10,306 nt of DNA from positions 1-10,306 of the forward strand of contig JANXQZ010001119.1 of NCBI GenBank assembly GCA_025353235.1, in the 5' to 3' direction. This DNA is from Bryobacterales bacterium. GTDB taxonomy: Bacteria; Acidobacteriota; Terriglobia; Bryobacterales; Bryobacteraceae. Below are positions 6,258 to 10,306 of this stretch, one piece after another. A program made the position numbers and the translations under genes. The stretch's first letter is position 1; every line of letters begins with the position of its first letter. Under the pieces are notes generated by a model. That model ran no database searches and had not been told where the DNA came from. It saw only the letters and a list, made by a program, of their open reading frames with translations.

Positions 6258-6650
6258 TCACCACTCCGCGCATTGGACATCCGTCTTCCCGAAATCGTTG
6301 CCTTTGAAAAGGAGCGGTTGGTTGGTGACGATAGCCGCTGCATAGGCGCAGCAATCGGCCAGGTTCAATGCTGCGGGATGTCGGCCCTTGCCGAAGCGCT
6401 GCCATGCTGTGCGGGCTACGGTCATGTGGTTTTGGTCAAATGGCAGTATCTCGACCTCCAGCGTCCGTATGAGTAACAACGTCCCATCAGCCGGCGCTCG
6501 CCCAAGCCGTGCTTCGACGACCATCAAAGCCTCCATTGAATTCAGAGCCGACATCTGACGCACAGGAGCTTGCGTGATCGCTGTGACCATGCGCGCCGCC
6601 TCCGGCTCGCGAAGCGCGATGGCTACAATTGCGGAAGCGTCGATGATCAA
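6258..6650 (-). CDS. vapC: VapC family PIN-domain ribonuclease toxin
   Basis: A small PIN-domain protein starting IIDASAIVAI. Numbered from the TTG start, the acidic catalytic set is D4, E40 (NSMEAL), D99 (LADCCAYA) and D119 (FKGNDF), all present, so it should be an active Mg2+-dependent RNase. I place the start at TTG (6650-6648). GGAG lies 7 nt upstream, and the codon overlaps the vapB stop as TTGA, a typical coupled junction that puts the first aspartate at position 4 as in related VapC proteins. An upstream GTG (6656) would add two residues but leaves only one base after GGAG. The toxin is expected to be neutralised by the VapB encoded just upstream. Confidence 0.9.
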   Translation of the reverse strand: MIIDASAIVAIALREPEAARMVTAITQAPVRQMSALNSMEALMVVEARLGRAPADGTLLLIRTLEVEILPFDQNHMTVARTAWQRFGKGRHPAALNLADCCAYAAAIVTNQPLLFKGNDFGKTDVQCAEW

Positions 6651-6907
6651 TCCCACACTCCGATATCGTTATACCCCATGATTTCGTCGGGGGTCCGTGC
6701 ATCCAGGACGGGATGAGAAGATATCCATTGAGCAATCTCCAGCACACGCGCCACCAGTCGATCCTGATCAGCTTGTGTGGTGCGCTCGCGAGCCAATCGT
6801 TCCTTTAGAGCTGTTTTCACGGCTTGCGTCAGCGTTTCACCCCTCCTTTGAGCTACCTCTCTCGCAAGTTCGTATGTTTCGGGGTCTTTGATATTTAGAA
6901 CAGGCAT
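6647..6907 (-). CDS. vapB: VapB family antitoxin (Rv0623-like, PSK transcription factor type)
   Basis: An 86-residue antitoxin with the N-terminal DNA-binding half MPVLNIKDPETYELAREVA followed by GETLTQAVKTALKERL. The C-terminal half holds HPVLDARTPDEIMGYN, the toxin-binding tail typical of Rv0623-type VapB. The ATG at 6907 is chosen because AAGGAG lies 4 nt upstream and the family normally begins at this Met. In-frame starts further up (ATG at 6925, GTG at 6934) also have GGAGG-like sites and would add 6 or 9 residues. The stop codon overlaps the vapC start by 4 nt. VapB proteins normally bind their own promoter, and a repeated octamer just upstream is a candidate site. Confidence 0.9.
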   Translation of the reverse strand: MPVLNIKDPETYELAREVAQRRGETLTQAVKTALKERLARERTTQADQDRLVARVLEIAQWISSHPVLDARTPDEIMGYNDIGVWD

Positions 6908-6916
6908 ACTGCTCCT

Positions 6917-6944
6917 TTCCTCCATATCATCCACTATTCCTCCA
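6917..6944. promoter_or_regulatory. direct octamer repeat upstream of vapB, candidate operator
   Basis: TTCCTCCA occurs at 6917-6924 and again at 6937-6944, 20 bp apart start to start, close to two helical turns, which suits a dimeric regulator binding one DNA face. On the minus strand each copy reads TGGAGGAA and also resembles a ribosome site, so the repeat could instead reflect alternative vapB starts. VapBC autoregulation is known for the family; the assignment here is inferred. Confidence 0.3.
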
Positions 6945-6968
6945 AATAAAGCAACAGTCTAAGCACGT

Positions 6969-6974
6969 TATAAT
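6969..6974 (+). promoter_or_regulatory. consensus -10 element for the pyrimidine degradation genes
   Basis: A perfect TATAAT ends 17 nt before the ATG of the beta-ureidopropionase gene, in an AT-rich patch between it and divergent vapB. Transcription would begin near 6981, giving a leader of about 11 nt. No good -35 hexamer is found 16-18 bp upstream (this stretch is AAATAAAGC-like), so the promoter may be activator dependent or use another feature. Confidence 0.45.
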
Positions 6975-6991
6975 TAAGGTCCTTCACGACC

Positions 6992-7861
6992 ATGCCTCGC
7001 ATCGTTCGCTGTTCTCTGATTCAGGCTGCCAACGTCGCATCGCCCGACCTGCCGCTCCAACAGGTCAAGCAAGCGATGATCGAGAAACACATCGAGCTCA
7101 TTCGTCAAGCCGCTGAAGCCGGTTCGCAGCTTACCTGCCTTCAAGAGATCTTCTACGGCCCCTACTTCTGCGCCGAACAAAGCACGCGCTGGTACGACTT
7201 TACGGAACAAATTCCAGACGGCCCCACCATCCGGCTAATGCAGGATCTCGCGCGCAAGCATCGCATGGCACTCGTCGTTCCCATCTACGAAATCGAGCAG
7301 GAAGGCGTGTACTATAACACTGCCGCCGTAGTCGGTTCGGATGGCACGTATCTAGGCAAGTACCGCAAGACCCACATCCCGCACGTCGCGCCCGGCTTCT
7401 GGGAAAAATTCTACTTCCGGCCCGGCAACCTTGGCTATCCGACTTTCGATCTTGGCTTCGCGCGCATCGGCGTTTACATCTGCTATGATCGCCACTTTCC
7501 GGAAGGCGCTCGCGCCCTGGGTCTCAATGGAGCGGAGATTGTCTTTAACCCGTCCGCCACGGTGACCGGTCTTAGCGATCATCTTTGGAAGATCGAGCAG
7601 CCCGCGCATGCCGTAGCCAATGGATATTTTATCGCCGCGATCAATCGGGTCGGCGTGGAAGCGCCCTGGAACATGGGCGAGTTCTACGGGTCCAGTTACT
7701 TCTGCAATCCGCGTGGCGAGATCTTCGCACAGGCTTCGCGCGATCAGGACGAAGTGCTGACGGCCGATGTGGATCTGGACATGATCGCTCAGGTCCGCAA
7801 GACTTGGCAATTTTTCAGGGACCGGCGTCCCGACATGTATGAATCGCTTGTAAGGCCGTAA
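6992..7861 (+). CDS. pydC: beta-ureidopropionase (N-carbamoyl-beta-alanine amidohydrolase), nitrilase superfamily
   Basis: A 289-residue C-N hydrolase with the nitrilase catalytic set: E52 in LQEIFYGPYF, K126 in YRKTHIPHV, C164 in YICYDRHFPEGAR, and the accessory glutamate E138 in FWEKFYF. The block NGAEIVFNPSATVTGLSDHLW and AINRVGVE followed by FYGSSYF closely recalls mammalian UPB1, which separates it from general amidases. It catalyses the last step of reductive pyrimidine breakdown, N-carbamoyl-beta-alanine (or the beta-aminoisobutyrate analogue) to beta-amino acid, CO2 and ammonia, in the cytosol. The next two genes encode the first enzyme of the same pathway, which supports the call strongly. 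An AAGG sequence 12 nt before the ATG is a poor ribosome site. preT begins 2 nt after its stop. Confidence 0.93.
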   Translation: MPRIVRCSLIQAANVASPDLPLQQVKQAMIEKHIELIRQAAEAGSQLTCLQEIFYGPYFCAEQSTRWYDFTEQIPDGPTIRLMQDLARKHRMALVVPIYEIEQEGVYYNTAAVVGSDGTYLGKYRKTHIPHVAPGFWEKFYFRPGNLGYPTFDLGFARIGVYICYDRHFPEGARALGLNGAEIVFNPSATVTGLSDHLWKIEQPAHAVANGYFIAAINRVGVEAPWNMGEFYGSSYFCNPRGEIFAQASRDQDEVLTADVDLDMIAQVRKTWQFFRDRRPDMYESLVRP

Positions 7862-7863
7862 AC

Positions 7864-9156
7864 ATGCTCGCGCACGTCCCGCATATTGCTGACTTGAAGC
7901 AGCCCTTTGCCCCGCAGGAGGCGGCTATCGAAGCGAATCGATGTCTTTTCTGCTTCGACGCCCCGTGCATGCTGGCCTGCCCGACCCACATCGACGTTCC
8001 GCGTTTTATCAAGAAGATCGCGACCGGCAATTTGAAGGGCTCGGCCGCCACGATCCTGGAAGCCAATGTTCTGGGATTGAGTTGCTCCCGCGTTTGTCCG
8101 GTCGATGTCTTGTGCGAAGGCGCTTGCGTGATGCATCGCTACAACCGGCAGCCAATCGAGATTGGCAAGCTGCAGCGTCATGCTATGGAGCGGTTTTACG
8201 ATAGCGGCGCGATCATGCCCTTACCCGTGAGCCCTGCTAGAACCCAGCGCGTTGCCTGCATTGGCGCCGGACCCGCATCGCTCGCCTGCGCCGCCGAACT
8301 GCGCCGTCAAGGATACGCGGTCACGATCTTCGATGCGCGTCCGCTCGCCGGGGGCCTCAATACCTACGGGGTGGCTGAGTATAAGTTCAGGCCCTCGGAC
8401 AGCCAACGCGAGGTCGAGTTCATCCGCTCATTGGGAGTCGAGTTTCGCACGTGCCAAGCGGTCGGCGCGGATCTCCCGCTGGAGAAAATCGAGAAAGAGT
8501 TTGACGCGATTTTCCTCGGCGTCGGACTCGGCCCCACGGAGAAACTCAACATTCCCGGCGAGGAACTGGAAGGCGTGGTGGACGCCGTTACCTTCATCGC
8601 AGCGTATAAGACTTCTGCCGAGGTTTCCGTTGGACGAAACGTAGTCGTAATTGGTGCTGGCAATACCGCCATCGACGCCGCTGTCGCTTCGAAACTGCTC
8701 GGTGCCGAGCAGGTGACCATCGCGTATCGCCGCACAGAGGCCGACCTTCCCGCCTTCGACTTCGAATACGAGCATGCGAAAAAAGCAGGGGTGCGCTTTC
8801 TCTGGCGAGCGCTTCCTGCAAGGATTGAGGGGCTTGATCGGGTTACCGGAATCGAACTGATGCGCATGCAAGCGGGCTCGCCCCCGCAACCAGTGCCGGG
8901 ATCGAACTTCATAGTGGAATGTGATTCGGTGATCGTCGCGCTCGGACAGACTAAGCTTGCTCGCATGCTCGGGCCTGACTGCGGGATCCAATTCTCGGCT
9001 GGTTGCGTTGTGGTCAATTCAGCTACTGGACAGTCGGCCAATCCACGCTACTTCGCGGGCGGCGATTGCGTCAACGGCGGACGCGAAGTAGTGGACGCCG
9101 CAGCGGAAGGGAAACGTGCTGGACTAGGAATCGGAGCATGGCTGACATGCCTCTGA
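7864..9156 (+). CDS. preT: PreT, FAD/4Fe-4S subunit of dihydropyrimidine dehydrogenase
   Basis: A 430-residue electron-transfer subunit that takes electrons from NAD(P)H for uracil and thymine reduction by PreA. The N-terminal ferredoxin-like domain has C27, C30, C35, C39, C78, C84, C88 and Q104, with spacing equal to the eight ligands of the two clusters I recall in mammalian dihydropyrimidine dehydrogenase (C79, C82, C87, C91, C130, C136, C140, Q156). The FAD motif is CIGAGPASLACA (132-143), with the PAS variant seen in that enzyme, followed by GGLNTYGV. The NAD(P) motif is VIGAGNTAID (262-271) with R289 and R290 favouring NADP(H). The FAD-closing YFAGGDCVNGG (397-407) is intact. AAGG lies upstream of the start within the previous gene's end. 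The last 25 bases belong to a duplicated junction that recurs at preA. Confidence 0.94.
   Translation: MLAHVPHIADLKQPFAPQEAAIEANRCLFCFDAPCMLACPTHIDVPRFIKKIATGNLKGSAATILEANVLGLSCSRVCPVDVLCEGACVMHRYNRQPIEIGKLQRHAMERFYDSGAIMPLPVSPARTQRVACIGAGPASLACAAELRRQGYAVTIFDARPLAGGLNTYGVAEYKFRPSDSQREVEFIRSLGVEFRTCQAVGADLPLEKIEKEFDAIFLGVGLGPTEKLNIPGEELEGVVDAVTFIAAYKTSAEVSVGRNVVVIGAGNTAIDAAVASKLLGAEQVTIAYRRTEADLPAFDFEYEHAKKAGVRFLWRALPARIEGLDRVTGIELMRMQAGSPPQPVPGSNFIVECDSVIVALGQTKLARMLGPDCGIQFSAGCVVVNSATGQSANPRYFAGGDCVNGGREVVDAAAEGKRAGLGIGAWLTCL
9132..9148 (+). repeat. 17-bp direct repeat, left copy (preT 3' end)
   Basis: CGGAGCATGGCTGACAT lies inside the last codons of preT and is identical to 9478-9494 at the start of preA. 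Both copies are followed within 2 nt by CTCTG. The two copies bound a 329-bp insert. Confidence 0.9.
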
Positions 9157-9186
9157 ATGCACTGGGCGAGGTTTCCCTGCATGGGG

Positions 9187-9230
9187 AGCCGGAAGGAACG
9201 CCGGCTGCAGCCTGGATTGGCCAATTCCAC
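9187..9230 (-). repeat. degraded third copy of the hairpin unit
   Basis: On the minus strand this reads GCCAATCCAGGCTGCAGCC then GGC and a TTC, matching the left arm of the neighbouring 130-bp element (9273 onward) at all but three of the first 26 positions. One stem survives (AGCCGG 9187-9192 with CCGGCT 9201-9206); the other has lost pairing on one side. It appears to be an older, decaying copy in opposite orientation. Confidence 0.6.
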
Positions 9231-9260
9231 TTAGTTTTAGCGATAAGAGTCCATTTGACA

Positions 9261-9390
9261 GATTGTGGGGCAGCCAATCTTGGCTGCAGCCGGCTTTCAG
9301 CCGGCTTTCCCGGGGTACAAATACTCTCTGATGGCCCGGAACAAAGCCGCCTAAAAGGCGGCTGCGGGCAAGATTGCCCGCCCCACAATC
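9261..9390. repeat. 130-bp palindromic element, REPIN/MITE-like, four hairpins
   Basis: The ends GATTGTGGGGC (9261-9271) and GCCCCACAATC (9380-9390) are perfect inverted repeats, extending to 23 of 27 matching positions. Each arm carries two hairpins. The left arm has GCAGCCAA/TTGGCTGC (9270-9277, 9280-9287) and AGCCGGC/GCCGGCT (9288-9294, 9300-9306). The right arm has AGCCGCC/GGCGGCT (9345-9351, 9357-9363) and GCGGGCAA/TTGCCCGC (9364-9371, 9374-9381). All stem differences between the arms are paired changes that keep base pairing. No transposase is encoded; mobilisation in trans is an inference. Confidence 0.85.
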
Positions 9391-9477
9391 AATGCAGAAT
9401 CCTGATCGCGGGAAAGTGCTCTCCAGGCAGCATAGCCGCAAGCTTGGGCAGATTCATCGTAGCCGGAGAAGGTGAGG

Positions 9478-9494
9478 CGGAGCATGGCTGACAT
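9478..9494 (+). repeat. 17-bp direct repeat, right copy (preA 5' end)
   Basis: An exact copy of 9132-9148 spans the preA start codon. Read in the preT frame this copy gives GGA GCA TGG CTG ACA TCT CTG TAA, encoding GAWLTSL and a stop, nearly the present preT ending GAWLTCL. It therefore looks like the original overlapping preT/preA junction. Confidence 0.9.
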
Positions 9495-10306
9495 CTCTGT
9501 AAATTTCGCAGGCATCCGCAGCCCAAACCCTTTCTGGCTGGCATCGGGACCACCCGCCAATTGCGGCGACCAGGTCATGCGCGCCTTCGACGCGGGCTGG
9601 GGCGGGGCAGTTTGGAAGACGCTTGGCGAACCCATCGTCAATTGCACCTCGCGCTACTCGTCCGTTGATTGGAACGGCCAGCGCATGATGGGCCTGAACA
9701 ACATCGAACTGATCAGCGATCGGCCTCTCGCAGTTAATCTGCGTGAAATGGCCGAGGTGAAAAAGCGCTATCCCCACCATGCCGTGATCGCCTCGCTGAT
9801 GGTGGAATCGAATCGAGATGCTTGGCACCTGATCGTGCGGCAGGCGGAGGACGCGGGAGCCGATGGCCTGGAACTCAACTTCGGATGTCCGCACGGAATG
9901 AGCGAGCGCGGAATGGGGGCAGCAGTCGGGCAAGTGCCTGAGTACGCCTGCATGATTACGGAGTGGGTGAAAGAAGTTGCGCGCACTCCGGTGCTGGTGA
10001 AGCTAACCCCGAACGTGACCGATATTCGCATGCCTGCGCGTGCGGCGAAACGCGCCCATGCCGATGGTCTCTCGGCCATCAACACCATCAACTCGATCAC
10101 GGGCATAGATTTGGATACCCTGATTCCACGCCCTGATGTCGATGGCCGCTCGTCCCATGGCGGTTATTGCGGTCCGGCTGTAAAGCCGATCGCGCTGCAC
10201 ATGATTCAGCAGATCGCGTCCGACCCTGAGGTGAAACTGCCAATCTCCGGCATCGGCGGAGTGGCCTCGTATATTTTGGGCAACAAAAAGGCAGTGCTAG
10301 TACTTC
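9484..10306 (+). CDS. preA: PreA, FMN-containing catalytic subunit of dihydropyrimidine dehydrogenase, 5' part
   Basis: The frame is open from this ATG through the window end (274 codons), so the gene is cut on the right. It encodes a dihydroorotate-dehydrogenase-like FMN barrel: NPFWLASGPPANCGD (15-29), GGAVWKT (40-46), LELNFGCPHGMSERGMG (129-145) with C135 as the catalytic acid, VKLTPNVTDI (172-181) with K173, and AINTINS (198-204) for flavin binding. This matches the uracil-reducing domain of dihydropyrimidine dehydrogenase. The C-terminal two-cluster ferredoxin domain would lie beyond the window. The start is chosen because PreA proteins begin with a short strand like ISVNFAGI. The ribosome site would be GAGG at 9474-9477, supplied by the insert. 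The last 14 codons diverge from the family after GIGGVAS. Confidence 0.92.
   Translation, partial: MADISVNFAGIRSPNPFWLASGPPANCGDQVMRAFDAGWGGAVWKTLGEPIVNCTSRYSSVDWNGQRMMGLNNIELISDRPLAVNLREMAEVKKRYPHHAVIASLMVESNRDAWHLIVRQAEDAGADGLELNFGCPHGMSERGMGAAVGQVPEYACMITEWVKEVARTPVLVKLTPNVTDIRMPARAAKRAHADGLSAINTINSITGIDLDTLIPRPDVDGRSSHGGYCGPAVKPIALHMIQQIASDPEVKLPISGIGGVASYILGNKKAVLVL

Larger units (their letters stand above)
9157..9483. other. 327-bp noncoding insert between preT and preA
   Basis: No credible gene lies here. The stretch contains a degraded hairpin unit (9187-9230), an AT-richer spacer (9226-9260) with an isolated TTGACA at 9255-9260 lacking a partner -10, a 130-bp palindromic element (9261-9390), and 87 bp (9391-9477) in which I see no structure beyond a probable preA ribosome site (GAGG at 9474-9477). 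The small reading frames that cross it are artefacts of the palindromes. Genes preT and preA are normally adjacent, so the stretch looks acquired. Confidence 0.8.

Noticed and set aside
8364..9041. A 225-codon minus-strand open frame inside preT
   Set aside because: It is antisense to the nucleotide-binding domains of preT, is Ser/Thr/Pro-rich in composition, and has no motif.
9255..9283. TTGACA as a -35 element for preA inside the insert
   Set aside because: The expected -10 position (around 9278-9283) reads TCTTGG and falls in a hairpin stem, so no promoter is supported.
9261..9390. Reading the palindromic hairpins as a preT rho-independent terminator
   Set aside because: No T-run follows either strong hairpin on the plus strand, and the element sits inside a cluster whose next gene needs transcription.
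9003..9491. A 162-codon plus-strand frame across the preT end and the repeat insert
   Set aside because: It begins out of frame inside preT and runs through the palindromic hairpins; its Cys/Gly/Arg-rich sequence is what such repeats give when translated. The overlapping minus-strand frames here (9071-9388, 9124-9441) are rejected for the same reason.
9454..9933. A minus-strand open frame of 159 codons at the start of preA
   Set aside because: It is antisense to the clearly recognisable PreA FMN domain and has no family features.

Overview
The window is a gene-dense stretch of a moderately GC-rich bacterial chromosome. It holds twelve complete protein genes, one 3' fragment at the left edge and one 5' fragment at the right edge. 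The gene content, protein style (subunit c with an export-signal-like leader, a TadG-like VWA protein, an F0-only ATP synthase block behind hemD) and base composition fit an acidobacterium (Terriglobia/Koribacter-like). That placement rests on recognition, not on a search. No rRNA, tRNA, CRISPR array or transposase gene was seen.

Left part (1-2983): the end of a TadG-like VWA pilus-assembly protein is followed by hemD (uroporphyrinogen-III synthase). hemD is translationally interlocked with atpZ, atpI and atpB (8, 14 and 14 nt overlaps). atpE follows after an 89-nt gap with its own strong ribosome binding site, and the run ends at a clear rho-independent terminator. Only the membrane rotor and its assembly factors are encoded; subunit b and all of F1 must lie elsewhere.

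Middle part (2990-6256): a class I aldolase of the DapA superfamily that looks more like 4-hydroxy-2-oxoglutarate aldolase than true DapA starts only 6 nt after the terminator's T-run. A Uma2-family nuclease follows. On the minus strand is a D-malate/tartrate-type beta-decarboxylating dehydrogenase, divergent from a gluconate-5-dehydrogenase-like SDR with only 29 bp between starts. These enzymes suggest hydroxy-acid or sugar-acid catabolism, although they do not form one operon.

A minus-strand vapBC toxin-antitoxin pair (6258-6907) separates this from the right part.

Right part (6992-10306): a reductive pyrimidine degradation cluster with beta-ureidopropionase, then PreT and PreA, the two halves of dihydropyrimidine dehydrogenase. 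PreT keeps the complete mammalian-type two-cluster ligand pattern, including the glutamine ligand. preT and preA are split by a 329-bp insert bounded by a 17-bp direct repeat of the preT-end/preA-start junction. The insert carries a 130-bp palindromic element made of paired hairpins whose arm-to-arm stem differences are all compensatory. This insert is the most unusual structure in the window.
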